A DNA stretch of 55,381 bases from an uncultured Alteromonadaceae bacterium. GTDB taxonomy: Bacteria; Pseudomonadota; Gammaproteobacteria; Pseudomonadales; Halieaceae. Position 1 is the first letter of the stretch, and every line of letters starts with the position of its first letter. The DNA lies in assembly GCA_913064725.1 (NCBI GenBank), contig CAJYAI010000011.1:1-55381 (forward strand). Reading direction: 5' to 3'. Under the pieces are notes generated by a model. That model was not told where the DNA came from, did no database searches, and worked only from the letters and a program-made list of their open reading frames with translations. Positions 8,860-18,370 of the stretch are shown here, in pieces. A program made the translations under genes and the position numbers.

Positions 8860-9570
8860 GTGCGTCAAGTCGTTTTGGATACCGAAACAACGGGTCTCGA
8901 GGTCAGTCAAGGTCATAGAATTATCGAAATTGGTTGCGTTGAAATTATCGACCGAAAACTGACGGGCCGGCATTACCATCAGTACATTAATCCCCAGCGC
9001 GGCATCGATCAGGGCGCGCTGGAAGTTCACGGTATAACGGAGGATTTTCTCGCCGATAAGCCTCTTTTTACCAAAGTTGTTGACGAATTTATGGCGTTTA
9101 TTCGTGGCGCTGATCTCGTCATACACAATGCGCCGTTCGATGTTGGCTTTATTAATTCAGAACTCAAGCTGGCAGACGCCGCGGCACAGCCACTGAGTCA
9201 CCACTGCAGCGTTACCGACAGTCTGCAACTCGCCAGGACTAAACATCCGGGACAGCGCAATAGTCTGGACGCGCTTTGTCAGCGCTATGCTGTAGATAAT
9301 AGTAATCGAACGTTGCACGGTGCACTGCTCGATGCGGAAATTTTGGCTGATGTCTACCTGCTTATGACAGGCGGTCAGACTCACCTTGGCCTCTCTGCTG
9401 AAGATCAGGCTGGAAGCGGATCAGAAAAACGAAGCACGATCCGCAGATTGCCTGCGTCACGACCTGCGCTAAAGGTCATACCTGCATCTACCGACGAAAT
9501 GTCAAAGCACGAGGCTCGCCTAGACGTATTAGCAAATACATCGGAAAGTGGCGTTGTGTGGCGTCGATAG
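8860..9570 (+). CDS. dnaQ: DNA polymerase III epsilon subunit (3'-5' proofreading exonuclease)
   Basis: Proofreading subunit of the replicative polymerase, bound to the alpha and theta subunits in the core. The 236 residues compare with about 243 in E. coli. Exo I VLDTETTGL (D7, E9), Exo II HNAPFDVGFIN (89-99, D94) and Exo III HGALLDAEILADVY (H153, D158) are all intact, defining a DEDDh exonuclease. The C-terminal 60 residues form the low-complexity tether and alpha-binding tail. The start is a GTG one base after the rnhA stop; a GAGAGG stretch lies upstream. Co-expression with rnhA is likely. Confidence 0.97.
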   Translation: MRQVVLDTETTGLEVSQGHRIIEIGCVEIIDRKLTGRHYHQYINPQRGIDQGALEVHGITEDFLADKPLFTKVVDEFMAFIRGADLVIHNAPFDVGFINSELKLADAAAQPLSHHCSVTDSLQLARTKHPGQRNSLDALCQRYAVDNSNRTLHGALLDAEILADVYLLMTGGQTHLGLSAEDQAGSGSEKRSTIRRLPASRPALKVIPASTDEMSKHEARLDVLANTSESGVVWRR

Positions 9571-9591
9571 AGCCGCACAACGCCTTCTGTC

Positions 9592-11097
9592 CTATAACGT
9601 ATAGATTACAGCCACGAGACCCACTGCTGTGAGGACAACGGTATATGGGAATGCCATCACGACCATACGTCCGTATGACAATCGGATTAGCGGCGCGAGT
9701 GCTGACGTCAATAGGAATAAAAAGGCAGCCTGTCCATTCGGTGTGGCTACTGAGGGCAGATTCGTGCCAGTGTTGATCGCCACGGCCAGTTGATCAAACT
9801 CCGCGCGAGTAATGACGCCGTTGTCGAGCGCGGTCTTAACTTCAGAGATATAGACCGTCGCCACAAAGACGTTATCCGAGATCATCGATAAAACCCCGTT
9901 AGCCAAAAAGAACATGGCAGGTCTAATACTACTGTCCATGGCTAGGACTGCATTTATCACCGGTGAGAACAAGTGTTGCTCATGGATGACGGCTACAATC
10001 GCAAAAAATACAACGAGTAAGGCTGTAAAAGGCAGAGCCTCCTCAAACGCATGACCTAACTTGTGCTCTTCAACAATCCCATTAAATGCCGTCAGCAATA
10101 CAATTATCATAAGGCCTATTAGACCGACCGCAGCGAGGTGTAACGCTAAGCCAATGACTAGCACCACCGCGACTAGCGCTTGTATGACGAGTCGCGCGTT
10201 TGAGGCCGGCGTAGCTTTCGCATTTTCTTGCACTTGAAACTCTTCAAGCACGGTTCTTACTTTGGGAGGTAGCAGCGTACCGTAGCCAAATAGGCCTGTT
10301 TGCTCCAAGAACAAGCACGTCAAGAGACCGGCGGCGAGCACTGGCATGGTTATTGGTGCCATTAACAAAAAGAACTCAACAAAGTCCCAACCCGCCACTG
10401 TAGCGATGAGCAGGTTTTGGGGTTCACCCACGAGTGTACACACGCCACCGAGCGCAGTTCCCACAGCACCATGCATCAGTAGGCTGCGTAAGAATGCTCT
10501 GAACTGCTCAAGATCTGCTTCGTTCTCGGCCTTAATAGCATCATCAGTCGTGTGATCATGTTGGCTATCATCAAAGACAGTACCTGATGCCACTTTGTGG
10601 TAAACCGTAAAGAACCCGACACCCACGCTGATCAGTACCGCAGTGACGGTCAGCGCATCAAGAAACGCGGAGAGCACCGCAGCGACAAGCGAGAACAATA
10701 GCGAAAGTAACTTTTTGGAGCGTACGCGGAGCAAAATTTTTGTGAAGATATAGAGCAGCAACTCCTTCATAAAGTAGATACCCGCGACCATAAACATCAG
10801 CAGCAAGATAACCTCAAAGTTCGCTTCCGCTTCGTGAAATACTGTCTCAGGCTTGGCTAAACCAATCGCAATTGCCTCGATGGCGAGCAGGCCACCCGGT
10901 TGCAGGGGATAGCACTGTAGTGCGAGGGCCAAGGTGAAGATGAATTCCGCGATCAATACCCAACCAGTAACAAATGGACCCGCTACATACAGCAAGATGG
11001 GGTTAATGATTAAAAACGCGATGATTGTTTTCTTGTACCAGTCGGGGGAGGCCCCAAGAAAGTTGTGCCAATAGGGGTTGGCTACGGCGGTGTTCAT
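9592..11097 (-). CDS. nhaB: Na+/H+ antiporter NhaB
   Basis: Inner-membrane sodium/proton antiporter of 501 residues (E. coli NhaB has 513) that exports Na+ in exchange for H+ and helps pH and sodium homeostasis. The protein is hydrophobic throughout, with roughly a dozen membrane spans. Family blocks include the N-terminal [14 protein letters not shown], the charged [15 protein letters not shown] segment, the [20 protein letters not shown] block, and [12 protein letters not shown] with the [19 protein letters not shown] motif typical of the IT superfamily. The ATG at 11097 follows an AAGGA by about 8 bp. It is convergent with dnaQ and divergent from nudC. Such an antiporter fits a marine habitat. 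Confidence 0.95.
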   Translation of the reverse strand: MNTAVANPYWHNFLGASPDWYKKTIIAFLIINPILLYVAGPFVTGWVLIAEFIFTLALALQCYPLQPGGLLAIEAIAIGLAKPETVFHEAEANFEVILLLMFMVAGIYFMKELLLYIFTKILLRVRSKKLLSLLFSLVAAVLSAFLDALTVTAVLISVGVGFFTVYHKVASGTVFDDSQHDHTTDDAIKAENEADLEQFRAFLRSLLMHGAVGTALGGVCTLVGEPQNLLIATVAGWDFVEFFLLMAPITMPVLAAGLLTCLFLEQTGLFGYGTLLPPKVRTVLEEFQVQENAKATPASNARLVIQALVAVVLVIGLALHLAAVGLIGLMIIVLLTAFNGIVEEHKLGHAFEEALPFTALLVVFFAIVAVIHEQHLFSPVINAVLAMDSSIRPAMFFLANGVLSMISDNVFVATVYISEVKTALDNGVITRAEFDQLAVAINTGTNLPSVATPNGQAAFLFLLTSALAPLIRLSYGRMVVMAFPYTVVLTAVGLVAVIYTL

Positions 11098-11320
11098 GCG
11101 GCGGTATCCTTATGAAATATTTTTAGAGCTTACACCTGTGCAGTCTACACGTATCTGGGCGAGGAGCAGACCACCAAACAGCGACCTAGGTTATACGAAC
11201 GAGAGCGTTAATGAAAAGGCACCTGTCTGCTTCTTGTTCACTAGTTCTCAGATTGCTTGAGTGCAGGTCGTTGGCAACCTAGTATGACCACGCAAGGTCG
11301 ACTGTCTGGATGGAACCGTT

Positions 11321-12136
11321 ATGCTGAATTTTTCGCGCCCAAATGTAGCTGCACAAGCTGAAGATACTGTGTGGGCGTTTCATGGAAGACAACTCATTAG
11401 TGAATTGATGGGCCAGCCAGGTGCCCCCATACCATTAGGACAGCTGAAAACAGATTTCCCAGTGGTCCGCGATATAACGCCGGTCGGTTATCTCAATGAT
11501 CGCGCTGTTTATGCCTGTGCAGTCGAGTCTGACGATCTCGACGTTATGAAATACACGAGCACCAATTTATTTGGTCTTTTGGGGCGTCTGCCGCAAGAGG
11601 AGTTTGACGTGATCGGCAGGGCGCATCAGTTGCTCAACTGGGAGCGTGAACATCGCCATTGTGGCCGATGCGGCAACGAGACCCATTTGTCTGATAAAGG
11701 ACAAAGCCGACTTTGTCAGCAATGCAATCTGAGTGTTTATCCGAGGCTATCACCTTGCGTTATTGTTCTCGTAACACGAGATGACGAGTGTCTACTTGCG
11801 GCTGGGGTTGGATCTAATCGTCGTTTCTACAGCTGCCTGGCTGGATTTGTAGAGCCGGGCGAGACCTGTGAGCAGGCGGTAATCCGTGAGGTAATGGAGG
11901 AGGTTGGTATTGTTGTGGATGACATTCAGTATCAGGGTTCTCAGCCGTGGCCGTTTCCCGGGCAGCTTATGTTGGGGTTCACTGCCAAGTGGGTGTCAGG
12001 CGAAATCTGCGTTGACCCTGAGGAAATTGATGACGCGGTCTGGTGTTCAGGTGATACTTTACCGCCGACTCCGCCATCATTTTCGATCGCGGGTCAGTTG
12101 ATAAACGCGTTTCTATCCACACAACGATCACTCTAA
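11321..12136 (+). CDS. nudC: NAD(H) pyrophosphatase NudC (also NAD-RNA decapping)
   Basis: Nudix hydrolase that cuts NADH to NMNH and AMP and, in E. coli, removes NAD caps from RNA. The protein has 271 residues. It has a zinc ribbon with C114-x2-C117 and C132-x2-C135, the Nudix box from GFVEPGET to EEVGI at 175-197, and the diagnostic NudC motif SQPWPFPGQLMLGF at 207-220, which separates this subfamily from other Nudix enzymes. The N-terminal 100 residues match the NudC-like N-domain. The start ATG is preceded by GGATGGAA. It is followed 12 bp later by sohB on the same strand. Confidence 0.95.
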   Translation: MLNFSRPNVAAQAEDTVWAFHGRQLISELMGQPGAPIPLGQLKTDFPVVRDITPVGYLNDRAVYACAVESDDLDVMKYTSTNLFGLLGRLPQEEFDVIGRAHQLLNWEREHRHCGRCGNETHLSDKGQSRLCQQCNLSVYPRLSPCVIVLVTRDDECLLAAGVGSNRRFYSCLAGFVEPGETCEQAVIREVMEEVGIVVDDIQYQGSQPWPFPGQLMLGFTAKWVSGEICVDPEEIDDAVWCSGDTLPPTPPSFSIAGQLINAFLSTQRSL

Positions 12137-12148
12137 AAAGGATGTCTC

Positions 12149-13228
12149 TTGGATTTTTTGTATGAATTAGGGCTGTTTGCGGCCCAAACCGCACTCATCG
12201 TGCTTGCGATTATCGCCGTTGTTCTCACGGCAGTGATGAGCAGTACACACAGAGGCAGAGGGTCCGACGAAGGGTATATTGAAGTACGCTCCATCAATGA
12301 TCGGTTTGATTCTTACGCTAATGCCATTCGGGAGTTATCCGACACCGAACACATGGCTAAGGCGAGGGCGAAACTCGATAAGAAGGCGGAAAAAGCAAAA
12401 ACGAAATCTGATAAAGCGCGAATAAAAGCTGCCTCGAAGCAAGCTACAGAGCCGTCAGCACTAGAAAGCGATAGACCGCGAACGTTTGTGTTGAATTTTG
12501 ATGGTGACATGATGGCATCACAGGTCGACGCGCTGAGAGAGGAAATCTCAGCGGTACTACCTAATGTCCAAGAGGGTGACGAAGTTGTGTTGCGGCTTGA
12601 GAGCCCCGGCGGGGTGGTTCACGGTTATGGCCTGGCTGCGAGTCAATTAAGTAGGATTAAAGCGGCAGGCGTCACATTGATTATCGCGATCGATAAGGTC
12701 GCTGCAAGCGGTGGTTACATGATGGCCTGTGTGGGTGACCGAATCATTGCCGCGCCTTTCGCCGTCATTGGTTCGATTGGTGTTGTCGCCCAGATGCCCA
12801 ACTTCCATCGTTTATTGAAGAAAAACGATGTCGATATCGAGCAATTTACGGCGGGCGAGTATAAGCGAACCATAACAATGTTTGCCGAGAATACGGATAA
12901 AGGACGACGGAAATTTGAATCCGAACTGGAAGACACGCATGATCTATTCAAACGCTTTGTCGGTGATAACCGACAAACCGTTGATATTGACAAGGTTTCT
13001 ACGGGTGAGGTGTGGTACGGCAAGCAGGCAATAGACGTTGGTCTAATTGATGCGATTTCCACCTCTGATGCTTACTTGCAAGAGTCAGCAGCCGACCGAG
13101 ATTTAATAGAGGTGCGGTATCGACAAAAGCAGAAATTAGCAGAGAAGCTCGGCGTAGCGATGGAGTCATCCATCGATCGGATGGTCATGCGAGCCTGGAA
13201 ACGATTGAGCGATACACGTTTCCTGTAG
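12149..13228 (+). CDS. sohB: SohB, S49-family membrane serine protease
   Basis: Inner-membrane signal-peptide-peptidase-like protease facing the periplasm; in E. coli a suppressor of degP loss. The protein has 359 residues: one N-terminal membrane span (about 8-30), a lysine-rich helical stretch (70-98, AKARAKLDKKAEKAK) and the S49 core. The catalytic dyad is visible as S187 (VAASGGYMM) and K239 (TAGEYKRTITMF). The start is a TTG at 12149, six bases after AAGGA. An ATG at 12142 is in another frame and closes at once, and any later ATG would remove the membrane anchor, so TTG is well supported. No obvious terminator with a T-run follows. Confidence 0.93.
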   Translation: MDFLYELGLFAAQTALIVLAIIAVVLTAVMSSTHRGRGSDEGYIEVRSINDRFDSYANAIRELSDTEHMAKARAKLDKKAEKAKTKSDKARIKAASKQATEPSALESDRPRTFVLNFDGDMMASQVDALREEISAVLPNVQEGDEVVLRLESPGGVVHGYGLAASQLSRIKAAGVTLIIAIDKVAASGGYMMACVGDRIIAAPFAVIGSIGVVAQMPNFHRLLKKNDVDIEQFTAGEYKRTITMFAENTDKGRRKFESELEDTHDLFKRFVGDNRQTVDIDKVSTGEVWYGKQAIDVGLIDAISTSDAYLQESAADRDLIEVRYRQKQKLAEKLGVAMESSIDRMVMRAWKRLSDTRFL

Positions 13229-13245
13229 CTCCTATTTTGGTCTGG

Positions 13246-13297
13246 TCTAGTGATAGGGTCTAGAGATAGGGTTTTGAGATGAAGTCTAGATATAGAC
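13246..13297. repeat. degenerate 13-bp tandem repeat, four units
   Basis: Directly after sohB: units at 13246-13258 (TCTAGTGATAGGG), 13259-13271 (TCTAGAGATAGGG), 13272-13284 (TTTTGAGATGAAG) and 13285-13297 (TCTAGATATAGAC). Units 1 and 2 differ at one position; 3 and 4 are more diverged. There are no spacers. Function unknown. Confidence 0.7.
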
Positions 13298-13302
13298 GCT
13301 AA

Positions 13303-13329
13303 GGCGCGAGGTGATCACCTCAGAACGCC
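13303..13329. promoter_or_regulatory. perfect 14-bp palindrome inside a larger stem
   Basis: GAGGTGATCACCTC at 13308-13321 is a perfect palindrome, flanked by GGCG (13303-13306) and CGCC (13326-13329), which can extend it. It lies between the convergent sohB and metallo-hydrolase genes. Without a T-run it is not a standard terminator. It could be a protein-binding site or a Rho-type end structure. Confidence 0.4.
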
Positions 13330-13347
13330 ACAACAATGACAACGTGA

Positions 13348-14286
13348 TTATGATTTTTGCGTCAACAGCGTCGTTGGATCGTTATTTAGCGCGTTGATTG
13401 GCAGCGTCAGGAAAGGGCGCTTGGATGTCGGGTGGAGCGGCAAGGCGCCGGCTCGAATGTTAACCTGCATGGCAGGTAACATGAGGCGGGGCGTGGCTAA
13501 CTCCGCATCTCGTGAGTTCCGCATTTGGACAAAGCTCTCCAGCGTCACATTTTGATTGACGTGTATGTTGCGTTCTCGTTGATCTAAAATTGTCGTTTCA
13601 AATCTGATTTCTCGGTCATCGGGTTGATAGTCATGGCATACAAAAACGCGGGTCTCGTCCGGGAGCGTCAATAACCGCTTTATCGAACGATACAACGCCG
13701 ATGCGTCACCGCCTGGAAAATCGCAGCGCGCCGTCCCCGAATCGGGCATGAACAACGTGTCACCGCAAAATACTGCATCACCAATAACGTATGCCATGCA
13801 CGCAGGTGTGTGTCCCGGCACGTGCAATGCCAGCAAAGTTGATGCGCCGAATGGCAATGTTTGCCCATCGGTCACCAAAATGTCGAACTGGGCTCCATCC
13901 GCAGGAAAATCGGATTCTTCAGAGTACAGTGTGGCGAATACTGGCTGTACCTTCGTGATGTCAGCACCAATGACAATGTCGCCACCTAGGACATTTCGCA
14001 GATAAAAGGCGGCGCTAAGGTGGTCGGCATGGGCGTGGGTTTCCAAAATGTAGCGACAGACCAGACCGCGGGAGGTTATGTAGTCGACAATTGAATCCGC
14101 GTTTTGCGTTGTAATTGTGGCAGATGCCTCATCGATGTCTAAGACAGGGTCAATAATGACGCATTGGTTACAATTGTCGGCGTGGGCAACGTAAGTGAGC
14201 GTTGAGGTCTGTGTATCGAAGAACGCTTTTACGTGCGGTGTGCGCTGGTTAGTAATGGTTCGGTGCATAAGATCGTGTCTAATCAT
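13348..14286 (-). CDS. metallo-beta-lactamase-fold hydrolase, persulfide dioxygenase (ETHE1/Blh) type
   Basis: A 312-residue protein of the ETHE1/Blh branch, iron enzymes that oxidise glutathione persulfide to sulfite in sulfide detoxification. THAHADH at 83-89, HVPGHTPACMAY, FCGDTLFMPDSG and the branch-specific GTARCDFPGGDA are all visible; the last motif separates persulfide dioxygenases from glyoxalase II. The C-terminal block PAMQVNIRAGALP is typical of the bacterial Blh-like group. The open frame extends 72 codons further upstream, over the promoter region of the divergent protease. I place the start at MIRHDL (14286); MHRT at 14268 is also possible. No sulfurtransferase or sulfide:quinone reductase lies nearby, so the role is inferred from motifs alone. 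Confidence 0.82.
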   Translation of the reverse strand: MIRHDLMHRTITNQRTPHVKAFFDTQTSTLTYVAHADNCNQCVIIDPVLDIDEASATITTQNADSIVDYITSRGLVCRYILETHAHADHLSAAFYLRNVLGGDIVIGADITKVQPVFATLYSEESDFPADGAQFDILVTDGQTLPFGASTLLALHVPGHTPACMAYVIGDAVFCGDTLFMPDSGTARCDFPGGDASALYRSIKRLLTLPDETRVFVCHDYQPDDREIRFETTILDQRERNIHVNQNVTLESFVQMRNSRDAELATPRLMLPAMQVNIRAGALPLHPTSKRPFLTLPINALNNDPTTLLTQKS

Positions 14287-14299
14287 CGAGAAGGGGCAG

Positions 14300-14329
14300 T
14301 TTATAGCGCCAAGCCTTTGAGTGCCACAA
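14300..14329 (-). promoter_or_regulatory. candidate promoter of the persulfide-dioxygenase-like gene
   Basis: On the minus strand TTGTGG (14329-14324) and TATAAA (14305-14300) are 18 bp apart, 14 bp before the ATG at 14286. The -35 box overlaps the edge of the dyad centred at 14342-14343. Confidence 0.35.
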
Positions 14330-14358
14330 TTGCGTATAATGTATATTATGTTAAATTG
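14327..14358. promoter_or_regulatory. AT-rich dyad, candidate operator
   Basis: Two concentric inverted repeats share one centre (14342/14343): CAATT (14327-14331) with AATTG (14354-14358), and ATAAT (14336-14340) with ATTAT (14345-14349). The dyad overlaps the presumed -35 of the metallo-hydrolase. AT-rich palindromes of this kind are bound by ArsR-type sulfide or persulfide sensors (BigR/SqrR/YgaV) near blh genes elsewhere; the link here is inference. Confidence 0.4.
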
Positions 14359-14493
14359 TAAGTTTTCCTCCATCACGTAGCGTCTAAACCCGCGTCGCTG
14401 TCGTACCTGTGATATGTGAACTTTTGCGCTACCCTGTCGCGCTACCGGCGTTTTAGTTAACAGCGCGCCACAACATTGAAGAGACGTTAATAC

Positions 14494-16623
14494 ATGAAGC
14501 AACGCTTTTTTTTAGGGCTCATCTCGCTCACAGCTTTCCTAAGTTCATGGGAGCTTGCCGCAAACGCTGGCGAAATGGCACCAACAACCCAGCAAACCTG
14601 GACTCTGCGGGCTTTGATATCGGAGCTTGAGGAAAACCACTTTGCTGACAAACGCTATAACGATGCCATGTCTGCGTCTCATTTAGAGACTTACCTTGAG
14701 CGCTTGGATCCGTCCCGTGTCTATTTCACGCAAAGCGATATCGCCGGGTTTATGCGCTACGAAGATCGGTTAGATGATCTTGGGCGACAAGGTGAGCTCT
14801 CCCCTCTTTACGAAATCTTCAATCTGTACGCAAAATTAGCTACGGAACGTTTGGACACGATCATTGGTGATATGGATCCGATGGTTAGTGGATTTGACTT
14901 TGAGCGAGAGGAATTCATTGAGGCTGATCCGCGTGACAGGGCTTGGGCGGCCAGCCGCGATGAGCTTGACGAGCGTTGGCGCAAGCGTATTAAAAATCAG
15001 GTTCTCGGGCTTCGGCTCGCAGAAAAAGAGGATGCTGAGATTGCACCGACGCTTGTGAAACGTTACGAAAACCAGAAGATGCGGCTTGAACAATACAATG
15101 AGCAAGACGTATTCGCCGTCTACGCTAACGCGCTCACGTCACAATTTGATCCGCATACAAGCTACTTTTCGCCACGTCGCGCGGAAAATTTCGATATTGA
15201 CATGCGCTTGAGCCTAGAAGGTATTGGTGCGGTCCTCCAAAATGAAGATGAGTTTGTGAAGGTGGTGCGCGTCGTGCCGGCCGGACCCGCAGACCAACAG
15301 AGCGACTTGAAAGCGGCAGAATTAATTGTGGCGGTCGGTCAGGGTGATTCTGGCCCAATGACCGACGTCATTGGATGGCGGCTGGACGACGTCGTTGATC
15401 TGGTGAGGGGCAAAAAGGGAACCTTGGTCAGACTTGATGTAATACCCACAGCTGGGCGAGCCGATGAGGTGCGACGTCTGACTATCACTCGTAATGAGGT
15501 CAAGCTGGAGGAGCAAGCCGCTCAATCAAAAATTATAGAAATCAACGACATAGAAGGCACTCCTAGAAAAATAGGCGTTATTGATGTGCCTGCTTTTTAT
15601 TTGGATTTTGACGCCTATCGCAAGGGTGATCCCGACTACCGGTCTACCACACGCGATGTTAAGAACCTGTTAGCTGATCTCAGCGCAGCTGACATAGACG
15701 GGTTAGTTGTCGATCTACGAGGTAATGGGGGCGGTTCTTTGAGAGAAGCAAACGAACTGACGGGGTTGTTTATCGAATATGGCCCAACGGTTCAGATACG
15801 CGGCACCGGTAGTCGGATCTGGCGGGACGGTAAGCGACGCCGTGGCCCCTATTACGACGGCCCCATGGCGGTAATGATCGACCGATTGAGTGCGTCGGCT
15901 TCTGAAATTTTTGCGGGAGCCTTACAGGATTATGGTCGTGCCATTGTTGTCGGTGACCGTAGCTTTGGTAAAGGAACGGTGCAGACGTTGCTCGATCTTC
16001 CTGAGGGTCAGTTAAAGATTACGGAAAGCAAATTCTACCGTGTCTCGGGCGACAGTACGCAGCATCGCGGTGTTCTTCCCGACATCAGCTACCCTTCGAT
16101 CCTTCAACACGATGAGATTGGGGAGAGCTCGCTAGATGAGGCCTTAGATTGGGATCGCATCGCGCCCGTTCGACATAAAAACTATGCCGTTGTAGATGCG
16201 ATTTTGCCGACATTAGTGGAAAAGCACTCAGAAAGAGCGAATAGCGATCCCGACTTTCAATATATTTGGAGTCAGAAGGCGCTGGCCGAGGAGATAAGTG
16301 GCAGCGACCTACTTCCGTTAAATGAAGCCCAGCGAGTTGCGCAACGTGAGACACAAGAGGCGCAGTATCTATTGATTGAGAATGCGCGACGGGTAGCGAA
16401 GGGACTCGAACCCATTGGCTCGCTTGACGATCTCTATGGCGGGGACAATGAAGACGGCGAAACGCTAGAGGCCACATCAAGTAGCTCGGAGCCGTCTATT
16501 GAGACCGTTACAACGCAGGATCCGGACGAGGAGGAAGACGCCCTAATTGTCGAGACCGCGCGAATACTAACGGACGCCATTAATTTGAGCGGCCGTATTA
16601 TGGCCCGCGCCGATTCTCGATAG
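14494..16623 (+). CDS. prc: tail-specific periplasmic protease (Prc/Tsp, S41 family)
   Basis: Periplasmic C-terminal processing protease that degrades proteins with non-polar C-termini and trims envelope enzymes. The protein has 709 residues (E. coli Prc 682) with a signal peptide ending near ANA (residues 22-24). An N-terminal helical domain is followed by a PDZ domain (about 225-320) and the S41 core. The catalytic set is S468 (LSASASEIF), D479 (LQDYGRA) and K493 (RSFGKGTVQT), with the same spacings as S430, D441 and K455 of E. coli. A long acidic low-complexity stretch (about 650-690) sits near the C-terminus. It ends 20 bp from serS, which is convergent. Confidence 0.95.
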   Translation: MKQRFFLGLISLTAFLSSWELAANAGEMAPTTQQTWTLRALISELEENHFADKRYNDAMSASHLETYLERLDPSRVYFTQSDIAGFMRYEDRLDDLGRQGELSPLYEIFNLYAKLATERLDTIIGDMDPMVSGFDFEREEFIEADPRDRAWAASRDELDERWRKRIKNQVLGLRLAEKEDAEIAPTLVKRYENQKMRLEQYNEQDVFAVYANALTSQFDPHTSYFSPRRAENFDIDMRLSLEGIGAVLQNEDEFVKVVRVVPAGPADQQSDLKAAELIVAVGQGDSGPMTDVIGWRLDDVVDLVRGKKGTLVRLDVIPTAGRADEVRRLTITRNEVKLEEQAAQSKIIEINDIEGTPRKIGVIDVPAFYLDFDAYRKGDPDYRSTTRDVKNLLADLSAADIDGLVVDLRGNGGGSLREANELTGLFIEYGPTVQIRGTGSRIWRDGKRRRGPYYDGPMAVMIDRLSASASEIFAGALQDYGRAIVVGDRSFGKGTVQTLLDLPEGQLKITESKFYRVSGDSTQHRGVLPDISYPSILQHDEIGESSLDEALDWDRIAPVRHKNYAVVDAILPTLVEKHSERANSDPDFQYIWSQKALAEEISGSDLLPLNEAQRVAQRETQEAQYLLIENARRVAKGLEPIGSLDDLYGGDNEDGETLEATSSSSEPSIETVTTQDPDEEEDALIVETARILTDAINLSGRIMARADSR

Positions 16624-16643
16624 GAACTATAGCAGCCGGTGCT

Positions 16644-17942
16644 TTATATCGAATTTATAGTATCCGATCCAAAATAAGGGATAAGTGCGGGCGGTAGCCT
16701 AACCGAGCCGTCACCTTGTTGCCCGTTCTCAATAATGGCCACCAATGTTCTCCCAACCGCGAGCCCTGACCCGTTTAATGTATGCAGTAGCTCCGGTTTT
16801 CCAGTTTCTGGATTTCGCCAACGCGCTTGCATGCGGCGAGCCTGATAGTCCCTGAAATTAGAGCAGCTCGATATTTCTCGATAAGCCGTTTGCCCCGGCA
16901 ACCAAACCTCTAGGTCATAGGTCATAGCTGCACTGAAGCCCAAGTCACCACCGCATAATCTTACCTTGCGGTACGGGAGCTCCAAAGCGCGTAAGATGGC
17001 TTCTGCGTGTGAAGTCAGTGTCTCCAATGCCGCTGACGACTCATGGGGTCTGACAGCCGTTACCAGCTCCACTTTTTCGAACTGGTGTTGACGAATCAAA
17101 CCTCGTGTATCTCGCCCGTAACTACCCGCTTCACTCCTGAAGCAGGGAGTATGTGCAGTAAATTTCAAGCCATTCTCGCCGAGCTCGGCATCCTCTATGA
17201 TCCGATCCCTCAGCATGTTGGTCACTGGCACTTCCGCAGTCGGAATGAGGTAATAGCCCTCCTCACCCGCAAGCTTGAACGAATCTTCGGCAAATTTAGG
17301 AAGCTGACCCGTTCCGTATAAGGAAGCACTGTTGACAATAAACGGTACATAAACCTCAGTATAGCCATGCTCGATGGTGTGTTTATCGAGCATAAATTGA
17401 GTCAATGCACGCTGCAGACGCGCTAAAGGCCCCTTCATTACACTGAATCGACTGCCTGTTATTTTTCCCGCAAGCTCAAAGTCCAGCTGACCCAGTGCCT
17501 CGCCAATATCGGCATGATCTTTTACTTCAAAGGTCATGGTGCGTGGCTCACCCCAGACAGCGACCTCTTCATTACTGTTTTCATCGGTACCGAAGGGCAC
17601 CTCGTGATCAGGTAGGTTTGGGATGCTCATTAAGAGCTCATCAAGTGCGGCCTGAATCGATCGTGCCTCTTCAACTGCCTGATCGAGCTCTGTTGATAAT
17701 CGACCGAGTGTTTCATCGACCTCGGCCTTTGCCTCATCGACACTTTTGCCCTGTGCGATTAGCGAACCTATTAGCTTGGAGGCTTTTTTTCGCTCAGCCA
17801 GGAGCTGCTGCGACGCCATGTCAGCCGCTTTGCGACGCGAGTCAAGTTCCTGAAACTCTTCCACTGGAAAGGTAAAACCTTTTTTTTGAAGCGCTTCAAC
17901 TACGGTATTGAGGTCCTTTCTGACCTGTTTGATATCGAGCAT
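16644..17942 (-). CDS. serS: seryl-tRNA synthetase
   Basis: Class II aminoacyl-tRNA synthetase charging tRNA-Ser (and tRNA-Sec). At 432 residues it is the normal bacterial length. The N-terminal 110 residues form the long coiled coil that grips the tRNA ([20 protein letters not shown]). Class II motif 2 is [20 protein letters not shown] and motif 3 is [16 protein letters not shown]; the TAEVPVTN block that binds serine is present. The frame is open 36 codons upstream, but [11 protein letters not shown] is the canonical N-terminus, giving 17942. It follows crcB by 53 bp, as the last gene of the ftsK-lolA-crcB-serS run. Confidence 0.98.
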   Translation of the reverse strand: MLDIKQVRKDLNTVVEALQKKGFTFPVEEFQELDSRRKAADMASQQLLAERKKASKLIGSLIAQGKSVDEAKAEVDETLGRLSTELDQAVEEARSIQAALDELLMSIPNLPDHEVPFGTDENSNEEVAVWGEPRTMTFEVKDHADIGEALGQLDFELAGKITGSRFSVMKGPLARLQRALTQFMLDKHTIEHGYTEVYVPFIVNSASLYGTGQLPKFAEDSFKLAGEEGYYLIPTAEVPVTNMLRDRIIEDAELGENGLKFTAHTPCFRSEAGSYGRDTRGLIRQHQFEKVELVTAVRPHESSAALETLTSHAEAILRALELPYRKVRLCGGDLGFSAAMTYDLEVWLPGQTAYREISSCSNFRDYQARRMQARWRNPETGKPELLHTLNGSGLAVGRTLVAIIENGQQGDGSVRLPPALIPYFGSDTINSI

Positions 17943-17995
17943 TGTGTTAACGGTGACGCCTGATTGGGGGACGTAGTTTAACGCTAAACACGACG

Positions 17996-18370
17996 TTAAT
18001 CGAAGTAACTTCGCGCATACTCGACGCCAACTGCACAGGCAGCGAGGCACAAGAGCAGCGACAGCGTGACGTATAAAACGGCGCGTAGGGTAAGGCCCTG
18101 CTGTATGTCAGTAATAACTTCGAGCGAAAAAGCAGAAAACGTTGTAAACGCCCCGAAAAAGCCGACTGACAGACCGAGGCGCAGAGGGTCGGGAAACTGC
18201 AAACGTTCAGCGGCGATGAACATAAATCCGATGAGCAGCGAGCCGATCACATTGACGCCTAATGTCGCGAGGTGGATGTGTGCATAACCGCTCGCTGACA
18301 CCAAAAGTCCGATACCAAAACGAGATAACGCCCCTAACGCGCCGCCCAGTGCGATTGCGATCCAACTCAT
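17996..18370 (-). CDS. crcB: fluoride ion channel CrcB (Fluc)
   Basis: Small inner-membrane channel that lets toxic fluoride leave the cell. At 124 residues with four hydrophobic spans it matches the dual-topology Fluc family. [13 protein letters not shown] at the N-terminus, the central [14 protein letters not shown], and the pore motif [15 protein letters not shown] (about 70-84, with the phenylalanines that line the fluoride path) are intact. There is no fluoride riboswitch upstream, since the start overlaps the end of lolA by 4 bp. It is therefore expressed as part of the ftsK-lolA run. Confidence 0.95.
   Translation of the reverse strand: MSWIAIALGGALGALSRFGIGLLVSASGYAHIHLATLGVNVIGSLLIGFMFIAAERLQFPDPLRLGLSVGFFGAFTTFSAFSLEVITDIQQGLTLRAVLYVTLSLLLCLAACAVGVEYARSYFD

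Noticed and set aside
14287-14502. 72-codon upstream extension of the persulfide-dioxygenase-like gene
   Set aside because: It would cross the start of the divergent prc gene, and its sequence is not part of the family, which starts near MIRHDL or MHRT.
17943-18050. 36-codon upstream extension of serS into crcB
   Set aside because: Seryl-tRNA synthetases begin at MLDIK; the extension is a shadow of crcB.
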